A stretch of 64,000 bases of DNA from Chrysomallon squamiferum (taxonomy: Eukaryota > Mollusca > Gastropoda > Neomphalida > Peltospiridae): positions 102,501-166,500 of the forward strand of contig CM022667.1 of NCBI GenBank assembly GCA_012295275.1, read 5' to 3'. The position numbers and the translations under genes are program-made. The notes beneath the pieces are model-generated. The model worked only from the letters and a program-made list of their open reading frames with translations. It was not told the origin of the DNA and made no database searches. This document shows positions 50,404 to 61,054 of the stretch, in pieces; the first letter of the stretch is position 1; each line of letters begins with the position of its first letter.

Positions 50404-53400
50404 TTCCTCTCATTTTCTCTCTCACCCACACACACACTCAAGATATCCCTCTTGCTTTTTTTTCTCTCTCTCTCTCTCCCCACTCCCTCCCTCTATCTCT
50501 ATTTCCTCTCATTTTCTCTCTCTCACACACACACACACTCAGATATCCCCCCCCCACCACACTAGAACTAAACATCACAGCTAAATGTCTGCAGGAAAAA
50601 TAATATTAATAATAATAATGGCATTTATTTACCTGGCGCTGAATACCAAACACCTACTACATCCTCCGAATGATTAATACAGACCTCCCTTAAAAGCTAT
50701 AAGGGAAATAAACATCAGTACAGTTACTAACCAAAAGTATCATGCAGAGATTGAGAAGGCCTCTGTAGTTGGTGAATCCACTCGAAGTGCTGAAGAATGA
50801 GTCAGCATTTCTGTGTACACTGAAAAAAAAAAAAAAAACAGAAAAATTAAACTTAATTAATTAAGTAATCATCAGAAGATTTAAAAATATACAGGTATTT
50901 AAAGATAGAAAGAGAGAGAGACCAAGAGACAGAAAGAAAGAGAGAAAGAGTGAGTAATGGAAGCAGTGAAGGGTGAGATAAGAATACAAAAAATAAACAG
51001 AAGGAAAACTGCTAGCTCCAGTGTTTTTCACTGATTATTAATATGTAATAACCGTGTTACTTTATTATTAGAAAAGGTTCATATCAATTATTCAAGTATA
51101 GTAGATAATTATGTCATTCGATTATGGGCAAAGAATGGAAAATGCTAGTACACAATGACTGCATGGTAAATTATGCACAGACAAGAAGACAAAATGGTGA
51201 AATGTTTTTATTATGATTATACAAGTTCTAATGTTTTCTGTGCACATTTTTTTTTTTTTTTTTTTTTTTTTATTTCAATGGTTTATCTTTGTTGGATTTT
51301 TTTGTTGTTTTTGTTTTGTTGTTGTCTTGCTCCAGAAGATTTCTGATGTTCTATAATCAACCTTAAAACAGCTGATAAGGAAATGATGAAACAGGAAACA
51401 GGTAATCACTAATCCCCTTCTTATCCATATTTAATCCAGAAGACCTTTTCACATCTACATCTTCATATTATAAATATATCAATAAGCATCTCAGGTTGTT
51501 GTTTCTGTATATCTATGTATTAACCCCAGCATGATGCTTAACAGTCGTTTTCTTTTGAAGTATCTTTAAGATATTCAGATGTTGTTGCTGATGTGTCATT
51601 TATTCAGAAATTTGTTCTTACAACAGAGTTAATATACTATTCATTGGTTCCTTTGTCTTTTCTGATCAACTGTCTGGGACATGCTTAATCCTGCTTTTCA
51701 GTTTGTCAATTTTGAAAAGACTGCTCACAGGTTTAAATGTACAAAACATTTTGGAGGGTGTTTCGAATTCTGACAAGTCTGTGAGACATTGTTAATCCTG
51801 GCTACAATTGCTTCTACTTGGAAGGGATTTCACAGGATTAAGAGTACAACCATGTAAGATCTTTAAACAAAATGAAAAAAGATCCCAATTGATCAAAAAC
51901 TAATGTAAACAGGGAGATTTCATCTCAAGGTCTGCTATTTCTATAGTACCTGGGTAATGAAAACATGTCCATACTGTCAATTATCTGAATGCTTTGTTAC
52001 AGTCTGTGTTAATTTGGAATGTAAATATAAACATAACAAGTTCATATTTATTTAAAGTATATTGGTATAAGCTAATAGTTCAAATGTGCATTACTTCCAC
52101 TGAACACCAATCTTTGTTGATAATAAAGTAATGGTAATTAAACTAGAAGGCACACAAGCATGTAGGCCTTTATATAATTTGAATGTTACAAATGCAACAG
52201 ATTTTGTTTTTCTTTATTTACAGTTCTGTTACATATGAAATCATATATTTGAAAAAAATTATAATAATAAAAAAACAAGAATTCACACAGACATAAAACA
52301 CACACAACACACACAAACACACACATATATAATACATACATACATATAAACATGCATCAACTTATATATAATAAACTACACTCTAGGAATAATGATCATT
52401 TACTTTTTAATAGAAATAAAAATTTCAAAGTTATTCCTGCATCATTTTAATTAGAATTGTTCATAAGCAAATTATTCAGAACTGTTGTTTCTGTACATTA
52501 TTATGTTTTGTTTATAATTAATAAATTTAATTAAATTTTAGGGGTTTTTTTTTGTTGTTGTTGTTTTTTTTTTGTATTTTAATAGTTTTAATTCGTAAAT
52601 AAATTAATTTATCACACATTGTTTTATTATGTCATAAAGTGCAGTTATGTTAATGATTACGAGTTGAAAATTAATGAGCTTAAGTATGAAGTTAATACTG
52701 TCAATTATTTTGTGTGTGTGTGTGTGTGTGTGCACGCACTTGTTACAAATACAGAAATGCACACAAAAAACTGCACTGACCAATATAATTGAACAACTTA
52801 TCTCCTGCAGATAACATTGCACACAATATCATTTTAACTGTTTTGTTTTCCTTGCATTTTTGTCAGGGTCAAGGTGGTTTTATTATTGTTCTCTAAATCT
52901 TATTTGTTTTTGTTGTTTTAGCAAGTGATGGGATCAAGATGAATGTATTCTGCATATTTAATGTTGTCGTTGTTGTCTTTTTTCTCTTCTTTTGTCAGAG
53001 AATTTAAAAGTGAATTTGTGTATTCATTTTATTTGTTTTATATCTTTTATTTTATTTTTATTTTTTCTCTGTGTTATTTAATGATTAGTATAATTTAAGT
53101 ACAGACAATGAAGACAGTTACACGTCCCTAAACTGGTCTACCTGTTTTCATTACCAGTTAAAATCATTAATTAATATTTCTGACTGAGCATTTTTTTTAC
53201 TCTTTTTATTTATTTATTTTCTTTCTTTCTCTTTCTTAACAGTCATTGATAATTTAAGTATTTTTCTTTCACTTTGAGAATCAAACCATTCTGAATTCAA
53301 TTTATAAGCATGTAAAACTGTCTTTGTGGGTTTTAATTTCAATATTCCTACAAACATTAACTATGGGGTAGTATGTACACTTTATTTTACATAATAGTAA

Positions 53401-54465
53401 TTTTGCTTACAGAATACAAAAAAAAAAAATATCAGCTGGCATATTAGATGCAGCTATAGGTGCCATGGTGATGCCAGCAATGATAATAATACAAAAGATA
53501 ATTATATTTTAACAGACTTTTGTTACAGTATTATGAGTATTATAGTATATGTATATTGTATTTACATATATCAAACTAACTAATTTTGAAACAAATTTTC
53601 AATGCAATTTTATTAAGCTTTACTTACACATGGGGAATTTTTTCTTTCTTTGGATACATCATATATTCTGGTTCTTTCATCCATGGCGGGAGTTTGGTTA
53701 TAAAATGTTCTGTAATACTGTGCGGTCGTTCACGACACGAATGTACGAGAATATTTCCATCGGTGTCGTCTGCTTCACTTGTCAACATACTTTTAGTTTT
53801 ACTTCGTTTACGAAATTTTACCGTTTGGTTGTCAAGCGTTCTATGACTATTTTCTTTTTGTGCATCCATAAATTCTTTGTTATTTTCCGGTAAACAATGA
53901 TCTTCTTTGCGGTGATGGACGAAGCCATTGCTAATGTTATTCGCAGGAATCGCCCTCGTATCCATTTTAATTTCTTTTCGTCAACATTTGCTGAACGTCA
54001 TGACAGTGATTTAACTGATTACTAACACAGACACACACTAAAATGAAGTTCAGATTTCGACAGCTTAGCAGTAATACAACCGTGTACAAACTGGGCCATC
54101 CTGACCTAAATGTGTTGGCTGAAAAAAATTTGTTTACTCAGCCTTGACCCTGCACCTAAACATGCACCAAGACGTGCATGGAATCGTACGCCGGCTTCTA
54201 CACAGACCATTTGTTTATTTTTAGCACTGAGATCACGTGATAACCAAACGATTAAAAACAAAATGATTAGGGTAAGGGGGCAGTGACGCGTTTGGCCATA
54301 TCAACAGAACGCACCTAGCTAAAGCAATGAGTAAACACTTCTAATAAAATATTTTAAAATTACGTACGGACTGTCCGGCTGCCAAACACGGCTTTTTCGT
54401 TCTTGCCCAGTTAGAGCGTCGACAACGTTCATGCTAGCACGGCGAAGCCGTGGCTTGGTAGACAT
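38808..54465 (-). CDS. DGAT1: Diacylglycerol O-acyltransferase 1
   Basis: Sixteen minus-strand coding exons: first exon 54368-54465, or alternatively 53628-53965; then 50732-50819, 45282-45322, 44874-44959, 44575-44627, 44098-44200, 43340-43480, 42891-42965, 42449-42552, 41975-42013, 41418-41504, 40911-41023, 40001-40066, 39802-39889, 39485-39547 and 38808-38975. Phases agree throughout, giving 470 aa (or 550 with the other first exon); human is 488. DGAT1 is a multi-pass ER membrane-bound O-acyltransferase joining acyl-CoA to diacylglycerol to make triacylglycerol. Seen: [45 protein letters not shown], the MBOAT motif FYRDWWN (338-344), catalytic-type His in SAFFHE (His393 in the short form), and [20 protein letters not shown] near the end. 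The C-terminus [14 protein letters not shown] is not ER-retrieval-like. Confidence 0.95.
40359..40903 (-). repeat. Higher-order tandem array made of DGAT1 exon 12 ends
   Basis: In the intron just after exon 12, the exon's last ~50 coding bases plus its donor and some intron are repeated. Units begin at 40437 (88 bp), 40525 (73), 40598 (88), 40686 (73), 40759 (truncated pair, 145 in total) and then the true exon end near 40904; an older degenerate unit lies at 40359-40436. The 88+73 pairs form a 161-bp higher-order unit. The 88-bp units still encode [11 protein letters not shown] and keep the donor GGTAAGTCTAG; the 73-bp units have stops and a GC instead of GT. Confidence 0.9.
42059..42123. 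repeat. CA/ATT/CAT simple repeats
   Basis: Short runs, including (CAT)n at about 42100-42121, in a DGAT1 intron. Confidence 0.7.
42212..42283. repeat. (AG)n microsatellite
   Basis: An uninterrupted AG run of about 70 bp in the DGAT1 intron before exon 10; a shorter one lies at about 44319-44345. Confidence 0.95.
43441..43740 (-). repeat. Triplicated 5' edge of DGAT1 exon 7
   Basis: Three units of about 105 bp, marked by TTTACAGAGAAAA at 43468, 43572 and 43677. Unit 1 includes the true exon 7 acceptor and its first codons. On the minus strand, unit 2 has lost the acceptor (CCAATTTTCTCTG instead of CCAGTTTTCTCTG). Unit 3 still shows AG before TTTTCTCTGTAAAC and could act as a decoy acceptor. 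Confidence 0.8.
45344..45495. repeat. (AATAC)n and (AATAT)n microsatellites
   Basis: Pentanucleotide AT-rich repeats in DGAT1 intron 3, immediately upstream of the short 41-bp exon 3 in transcript direction. Confidence 0.9.
48035..48200. repeat. About 45-bp minisatellite around TGATCA
   Basis: Three to four diverged units with the core TGATCACAAATAGTGAAC / AACATTTTGATCA in a DGAT1 intron. The TGATCA palindrome recurs in each unit. Confidence 0.75.
49327..49375. repeat. (GT)n microsatellite
   Basis: A GT run in the long DGAT1 intron; further simple repeats are (CA)n at 50190-50232 and (CT)n at 50347-50401. Confidence 0.95.
53628..53965 (-). CDS. DGAT1: DGAT1 alternative first coding exon 1b (long form)
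   Basis: The ATG at 53965 opens [10 protein letters not shown] and runs 112 codons plus two bases to a strong donor GTGTAAGTA at 53627. The exon ends in the same phase as exon 1a, so either joins exon 2 at 50819 in frame. An in-frame TGA lies 15 bases upstream of the ATG, so this is a true first coding exon rather than a continuation of 1a. The 112-residue, hydrophilic leader has a basic patch ([11 protein letters not shown]) and ends [21 protein letters not shown]-like before the membrane domain. The N-terminus of DGAT1 is cytosolic and regulatory in other animals; that role here is inference. Confidence 0.75.
54368..54465 (-). CDS. DGAT1: DGAT1 alternative first coding exon 1a (short form)
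   Basis: The ATG at 54465 gives [16 protein letters not shown]..., 32 codons plus two bases, to the donor GTACGTA at 54367. It contains RLRRASM, a textbook protein kinase A consensus (RRxS) with Ser11 as the acceptor. The sequence around it is CpG-richer than the rest of the locus, as expected near a promoter. It is phase-compatible with exon 2 at 50819. Confidence 0.75.
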
Positions 54466-54720
54466 TGTTCCTCCGACCTTAAACAAGTATTACTCCTAAA
54501 CTGCGGCCTCCGTGATAATACACATTTGGCGTATTAAAAGCGTGAACTAACGATAATATCCGGTCACTGGCTGCGCAATCGCAACTGACTCATACTTGGC
54601 GTTAATATGTTGCCTTATTTAATGATTTCAATTTTATAACAAATAACTTAGATCTATCATAATACATTTTTTTATAAATATATGTATTTATAATGTTTAA
54701 AGTTTTTAATTTCACCGCCC
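54466..54720. promoter_or_regulatory. Putative DGAT1 promoter region
   Basis: Sequence upstream of exon 1a, locally enriched in CG dinucleotides compared with flanking AT-rich DNA. No specific core element could be assigned. Confidence 0.4.
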
Positions 54721-54939
54721 TATCTGTTTACCTTCAATCAAGTAATGTTTTGTTTTGAAAATTATTGAAACCGTAAATATCTAGAATTTACATAGTTGTG
54801 TTGGCTATAGGAGCGGATCCAAGTTTCCAGAAAGAGGGTTTCCTCTTATGGTGGACATAATTTTCAAGATGGTGGGTGATTAAAATATATGTACAATTTT
54901 GGAAATATTTGTTTACTTTTTTATTATTATTTTTTATAT

Positions 54940-54968
54940 TATTATTTTTTTATATATTATTATTATTA

Positions 54969-55029
<61 letters not shown>

Positions 55030-55030
55030 T
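54940..55030. repeat. (ATT)n microsatellite
   Basis: A long ATT trinucleotide run upstream of DGAT1, followed by a poly(A) run at about 55145-55171. Confidence 0.9.
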
Positions 55031-55346
55031 TTATAAATTTTTAATTATAATTTATTCGTTTTAATTCATGAAATTAATTTTTGATTATTGCAGAATATAC
55101 AGAGAATACCAAAAAGAGAATGAAACGAAATTTGTATTATTTGAAAAAAAAAAAAAAAAAAAAAAAAAAAAGAAAAAGAAAGAAAATATGACGACGTAAA
55201 TATCGTCATAGTTTCTTTCTTTTTTTATAAAGCAGTCGAGGAGCACTGGCTGTAACGGGAAAAGGTCGAGAGCCCGTTAAGAGGGTGTTGATTATGACAT
55301 TGTAAAATGTCATCTCTAATCACCGAGCCAACTCATTTCACACCTA

Positions 55347-55670
55347 CAGGTACCGGACCAATTATCCGGCGTTCTGAAATCCGGAAAGACTTGAAAACCG
55401 GAAGTTTTTTTCTTGACGCTGTTTTCATAGTTCGCGGGCGCGGTTGTTGTCCTCACCGGAACTACTCTTTCAAGCCGCGTGGCGTTCATTCACTCGCCGC
55501 ATTGTTTACGTGCCGAATCGCCACAACTGTGTATCGTTATGTTTTTAATTTTAAAATGTTTATGCCTAATTATTTACGTATTTAGATGCCTTGGTACCAG
55601 AAAACATGAAAATCCAGAAATCCAGAATGCCTCAGGCCCCATGGAGTCCGAATAATTGGACCAGTACCTG
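55347..55670. mobile_element. Tc1/mariner-type MITE, 324 bp, TA target
   Basis: Inverted ends: left CAGGTACCGGACCAATTATC and right, read in reverse, CAGGTACTGGTCCAATTATT, 17 of these 20 positions matching and the similarity continuing into CGG. TA dinucleotides flank both sides (55345-55346 and 55671-55672). The interior is CG-rich compared with the flanks and carries no recognisable transposase. Confidence 0.85.
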
Positions 55671-55783
55671 TACAATAGATGAAATGTTAAATAAATAAAT
55701 AAATAAATAAATGCTACTAATATGTAATACCGACAGACTATTAATAATTTTATATTTCAATCGTAATTATTGTAATGTAACAA

Positions 55784-56090
55784 TAACATAGCACAATGAT
55801 TAGAGAGCTGACGTCAGACGTCATAGGTCACAAGTAATGAGATCGATCCAGGTCAGTAGTCTGAATTATCAGATTTTAGAGTTTAGTTGTTGTTGTAGAA
55901 GACTTGAACCGTCAGTGTTTGAAATTAATTTTGTTGTTTGATTATTTACTAAGATGTACTAGAATTACGCAGTGTTTTGCATTTACTTAATATAAAACAG
56001 ACATAGCACTACGGTTAAGCCAAAGATATTAACAACTATAGATAGTGTGTTCGCTTCTCGATGTCTCCTCTTCTACATATCTAACAGACG
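55784..56090. repeat. SINE-like dispersed repeat, copy A
   Basis: It contains TAGCACAATGATTAGAGAGC and GAGATCGATCC, matching a polymerase III A-box and B-box arrangement, then a second tRNA-like stretch with TAGCACTACGGTTAAG and GTGTTCGCTTC. A second copy is at 59284-59695. Both share TAGTCTGAATT and AGACTTGAACC. This points to a composite tRNA-derived SINE; the two copies are clearly the same family. Confidence 0.7.
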
Positions 56091-56164
56091 AACAAATAAT
56101 TATGATAGCATCATTTTTCTTTCAATTTGAATTAGAATATGAATTCAGAAAAGTACTAAAATTA

Positions 56165-56365
56165 AAAAGGAAACGTAAACATCACTGAAAGTCAATTATC
56201 GTCATTGTTTAATACTTGACCGAAAAACTGTCGCGAAAAATTGCCTGATAAAATTACCTTAACTTTTGTTAAAGTCGTACGAATTTCAGTAGATAAAAAC
56301 ATCTAAAACTAAATATTGTATCTGATGTGTATATATGCGTAGATTTATGTTTGTGTATGTGTATA
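56165..56365. repeat. Duplicated unknown segment, copy A
   Basis: Shares GTCGCGAAAAATTGCCTGAT, TTTAATACTTGAC and TTTGATGTGTATATATGCGT-like blocks in the same order with 63270-63450. No coding capacity and no terminal repeats recognised. Confidence 0.75.
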
Positions 56366-57227
56366 TGTGTGCGTCTGTATGTGTTTGTAGTATGTCTAGT
56401 ATTTTATATGCATGTATGTACGTAATTATGTATACATATATATATATACATTAAATACGTACATATATATGTGTATATATGTGTATGTATGTGTATGTGT
56501 GTGTTTTATATATATATGTATAAACACATACACACATACATATACAGTTATACTAAATTTAAATATATTTACATGTAATTTTATATGCATCGACAGACAG
56601 ACACAGAGACACAAAAACGCAGAAACTAAAACTCATATAACTGATATGTAAAACATTTATATATTTTATGAATTATATAACACTTTGTTTAACATATACT
56701 GAATTCGTGTGTTATCTAAAAGTTATTTACCTCCCTTTTTGTACTTAACGTTTTGCATCATTAAATTCTAGTCTGGGCTTAACAGTTTGATTACGTGGAA
56801 ATGTTTCTGTTTTTATACCAGAACGAGGTCTGAAAATTTCAGGTGTAGGCGAGGTGAGAATATTTAGAAATATATAATCCCAAGAAGGTAAGATGTCATG
56901 TCTAAAACTGAAACATAATTGTTACCAAATTCTGCTTAAGAAGATTAAGAAATACTTAAAGTATGTCTTTAACAATAAAACTAAGCACTTTAAATACAGT
57001 TCGAATAACCAGTGTTATACAAATCTCATTACTATGCTTTACTAATAATTAAGTAAGAGAATAAGGTAGAAAGTATCGTTTCTAACATTCTCAGTTTTAT
57101 AACACTGTAGTAAAAGAAGAATGTTTTAATATTATATTAGATCATTATTGCAATTCTGAAAAATGATTAAAGAAAACAAATGGACGTCATTCTAACAAAA
57201 ACAAATATGCGTGTATGTCTAGACAAC

Positions 57228-57530
57228 CAACACACACACACACACACACACACTTATTTACCACGTATATACACACACACACACACACAAACACATATTT
57301 ACTACGTATATACACGCAGACACACACACACAAACACATATTTACCACGTATATACACGCAGACACACACACACACACACATATTTACCACGTATATACA
57401 CGCAGACACACACACACACACACATATTTACCACATATATACACGCAGACACACACACACACATATTTACCACATATATACACGCAGACACACACACACA
57501 CACACACATATGTACCACGTATATACACAA
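57228..57530. repeat. 43-48-bp minisatellite with embedded (AC)n
   Basis: Five to six units of ATATTTACCACGTATATACA plus CGCAGACACACACA, with variable AC length between units. The His/Thr-rich (plus) and Cys/Val-rich (minus) open frames across it are artefacts. Confidence 0.9.
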
Positions 57531-57689
57531 TATTATTTTTTGTTCTTTTTTCTTATTATTATTATTATTATATAGTATCATCATCATCATCATCATTTCT
57601 ATTTTTATTATTATACCTATGGTTATTATTCCAGTAAAACATGAATGTTGTTATCATCATCTTCGACATTTTATTCATGTCTGTTGCTT

Positions 57690-58034
57690 ACGATCTAAGT
57701 GATCATCCGCTTCTTCTTCAAAGCACTGTCCTTCGCACTCACTTTCTTAGAATCCATGGTCACAAAATAGAAATTTGACAAAATACTGCACAAAATGCGA
57801 GCACAACACAACAGAGATGGTTCCGCGGCGAAATAACCACGTGAAGTAAACGAGTGAGACGCGGGATGCTGGCTGGATGTTGTTTTGTTCGTTGTGCCAA
57901 CAAACAGCGGCGTATCTGAAGCTAGCTCGTAACTCGCATTTTGGCTCGCAACTCAAAGCAAACACTATAGCGGGCGACTGCTCGTAACGCGAAATACTCG
58001 TAAGTTGAGGCACTCGTAAGTCGAGGTACCACTG
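57690..58034 (-). mobile_element. 5' fragment of a Tigger/pogo-like DNA transposon
   Basis: Read on the minus strand the element begins at 58034 with CAGTGGTACCTCGACTTACG, a characteristic Tigger-type terminus, next to a TA (58035-58036). Subterminal direct repeats ACTTACGAGT, TTACGAGCAGTC and TTACGAGCTAGC follow. An ATG at 57757 opens MDSKKVSAKDSALKKKRMIT and then a stop, resembling the start of a Tigger transposase leader. The rest of the transposase and the other terminus are absent, so this is a dead 5' remnant. Confidence 0.75.
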
Positions 58035-58550
58035 TATGTGTTTAATCCGCTTTTATTAGTAACCTAATGATAATACGTCTTATCAAACTGGAGCAGTCCA
58101 CTTAAGAAAGGAACGGGTGTGCACTGCCCATCAAAGTGCTCTGCTGTGGTGCAGTCCAGTTAAGATTAGGTGTGCAGGGCCCAGTTCCGCCCGACTGTAT
58201 GACTGACTACTGGCACGTATGTCTAATGGGCATGAAGCCGGTGGCAGAAAATGATGGGCTGTTTTAGTTATTATCCTGAATGTGTGTGTGTGTCTGCTTG
58301 AGTGAATGCTTTTTATATCTTATTTTGAGTAATATGTGTTATCCTGAATATATATATATGGGCTTCTGGATATTCTGAGTAATATGAATCCGCTATTTAG
58401 ATATTATTAAATATATTAACTGAGATAGGACGACGAAAGTGATCGGAATTCCAGTAAATCTCAATGAAATTAATACAATCATTACATAGTATTCCGTTTT
58501 TCTTTCTATTCCTTCAGTTCTCAGATGATATCATTATACAGGAATGTGTG

Positions 58551-59112
58551 TAGGGACAACGCCACCATATAGGCAAACCAGTCAGCCGCCTAGGGCCCTG
58601 ATTTCAGGGGGCGCATGTCTCCAAATCAACAACAATTTTGAAAAATTAAATAAATAAATTTCAGTTTTATTGAGGGTCGTTTTTCATCCTGGTTTATTTC
58701 ATACAATGACAAATAATCGGTTTGATTCAGCCTGACAGAAACACCAGGTTGACCGGAATAAATACAACGAGTGAATAAAAATCGCGCGTACACGAAACTT
58801 TCAGGATGTAATTATTTTGGAGTGTTTAAATAGGCCACGATTTGTTCCGTAGAATCAGGCGTATGCGAAACCAGTTTGCCGCGGAAACCAAACTGAGAGC
58901 GATAACTCCTTATTTTAATGGTATAAACAAGGAAAGAAACAGCCTGTGTGGGTATTTAATTGTCCGTGACAGAAAAAATCTTGCCTCAAGAGATCGCATA
59001 GGATGTTAAAAATAAAATAAATGGTTAAAAAATATTGTTTATAAATTTTGAAACTGGGGTGTGTCCTAGAATATCCTTGCCTAGGGCCCTAGATAGTCTG
59101 GAGCCGGCCCTG
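58551..59112. mobile_element. hAT-like non-autonomous element, about 560 bp
   Basis: The right end read in reverse begins CAGGGCCGGCTCCAGAC and continues into CTAGGGCCCTAGGC; the left end begins TAGGGACAACGCCACC and has GCCGCCTAGGGCCCTG about 50 bp in, so both ends carry the CTAGGGCCC subterminal motif. Candidate 8-bp flanks AATGTGTG and ACTGTGTA match at 6 of 8. No transposase frame was seen. Confidence 0.6.
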
Positions 59113-59283
59113 ACTGTGTATATGTAACACGGCATACACTTTAAGATGAGAGTGTGTGTGCACCCAACATGAACGATATTATTTTAAACTCTGTGACTAT
59201 TGGCAGGTATAACAGCCAGGATTTATAAATCAGAAAGTATGTTAATCTGCTTTTATATATATATAAACAAATAAATGTTACTA

Positions 59284-59433
59284 ACATAGCATAGCACAGT
59301 GGTTAGAGAACTGACGTCATAGGTCATAGGTCATGAAATCTATCCAGTTCAGTAGTCTGAATTTTCAGTTTTTTATTTTTGTTTGTTTTCTTTTCATTTT
59401 TTCTTTATTATTTTTTTTATTTTAATGTTTTGT

Positions 59434-59466
<33 letters not shown>

Positions 59467-59695
59467 TTGATTTTGTTGTTGAAGACTTGAACCTTCAGTG
59501 TTCGAAATTATTATTTTTTTTTATTTGATTATTTACTAAGATCTACTTGAATTACACAGTGTTTTTTTTTTTTTTTTTTTTTTTTATATTTACTTAATAT
59601 AAAACGGACTTAGCACTGTGGTTAAGTCAAAGGTATTAACCACTGAAGGTAGTGTGTTCGCTTCGTGATGTCTCCACCTCTACAGATCTACCTAA
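59284..59695. repeat. SINE-like dispersed repeat, copy B
   Basis: Second member of the family at 55784-56090, enlarged by two internal poly(T) expansions (about 59436-59465 and 59564-59585). It keeps TAGCACAGTGGTTAGAG, AGACTTGAACC and GTGTTCGCTTC. The first B-box is degraded compared with copy A. Confidence 0.7.
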
Positions 59696-60301
59696 CGAAA
59701 TTTAAAAGTCACCACATTTTCTAACAAAATCCACCATCACGATAACAGCATTTTGTCGACACGGCTTCTTATATTATAACAAGTTTGAACGCACGTTTTA
59801 ACATTCATAAGATATAAAGAACATACCAAAAAGCTAAGTGAAAGAAGCCAGTTTTGAAAAATTCCTACTGGACAAGAAAATACTTGTGGAAAATTTATAC
59901 TCGGTCACCTTTTATTTATATATATATTTTTTTTTTTTTTTTAATTATAAGGAAAAGATTAAAGAAAAAAAAAAAAGAAATGAAAGAAAAGAGTAAAATA
60001 TGTGAAAACGAAAAATGTAGCTGCGTAGCTGTTTTTATATAAGGGTTGTTACTCGCTTGACTGCTGGTTTATGAAAGATGTGATTGTAGCAGTAGCCGCT
60101 CCTATTTGCTAATCCGTTGATGTAGTTACCTCCCACCACGACGTGCCCGTACTTGTGAAGGTTTTTAAAAATGAATTTCTTATGAATAAATAATGCATTA
60201 TTTATTAGATTATTTGTGCTGAAAGAAAAAGAAGTATCTTAATCAAATATTTTTTTTTTTTTTTATTATTTCCGATAAAGACTGGGTCTGGTTTAAAATT
60301 T

Positions 60302-60391
<90 letters not shown>
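60302..60391. repeat. (CT)n-(CA)n compound microsatellite
   Basis: A CT run of about 55 bp passing directly into a CA run of about 34 bp. Confidence 0.95.
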
Positions 60392-60393
<2 letters not shown>

Positions 60394-60794
60394 TAGATAT
60401 ACAGATATATTGATGTACACTAGGTAAGTAGGTAGACAGAGAGAGGGGGGGGAATAACATCTCACCAGTTAATTCTTTTAATTTAAAATGCATTATTTTA
60501 GTTAATCGCTCTATAATAATAATAATACGTATACTAAAATGAAATGGTCAAAAAGTATATTTTCTAAACAGATTCTACCAGTGCTTATGTATATTTATTT
60601 ATAAATCGCCACTGCTGCAAATAAACGTGTGTTCAAACCATTATAGGTTCTTTTTATCAAAAAAAAAAAAAATAAAAAAAATAACGTAATTTCAAAAGTA
60701 TCGGGAAAACACATTAAAAAAAAAAAAAAACACACACACAACCAAACACCTCGAGCTTTTGTATAATTATAATCAATAGGTCTTAATAGCAATT

Positions 60795-61050
60795 ATGACT
60801 CTCTGTGAGGTGCGTTCGGTGTATGAATGTAACATGAATGCGATTGATTTTCGAGCACGTGGAGGCGGTCACCTATCTGACTGGCGGTCATTCAAGGGAT
60901 CGAAAGACTGTGTTTCGCCATCCTTGCTTCCGACGGAAATTATTGCTTTTCGTTATTCTCGCGAGAACCGTGCTATTCTCGATATTTCGAGCCGGGAGCT
61001 TCCGAAATGTACATCGTGTACTTTATCCTGTTTGTTTCGGATATTATCGG
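60795..61050. other. CG-rich island of unknown nature
   Basis: A 250-bp block with many CG dinucleotides and balanced base composition, embedded in AT-rich DNA. It is open in two plus-strand frames (from about 60795 and 60838). Neither translation is one I recognise, and no clear splice donor defines an exon. It may be a first exon, a regulatory island or a transposon fragment. The downstream extension of both frames is low-complexity. Confidence 0.4.
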
Positions 61051-61054
61051 CACG

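Noticed and set aside
54805-54860. hAT-like terminus (TAGGAGCGGATCCAAG) upstream of DGAT1
   Set aside because: Only one end is suggestive; no matching inverted end or target duplication could be found nearby.
55784-55870. Possible functional tRNA gene
   Set aside because: A-box and B-box matches are present, but no cloverleaf with a proper anticodon arm and acceptor stem could be drawn, and a second copy exists, so a SINE is a better explanation.
57180-57637. His/Thr-rich open frames of 130-140 residues
   Set aside because: They arise from the AC-rich minisatellite and change completely with one unit; no start context or splice structure.
57747-58013. 88-residue minus-strand frame
   Set aside because: It covers the untranslated leader of the Tigger-like remnant in a different frame from the short transposase start at 57757.
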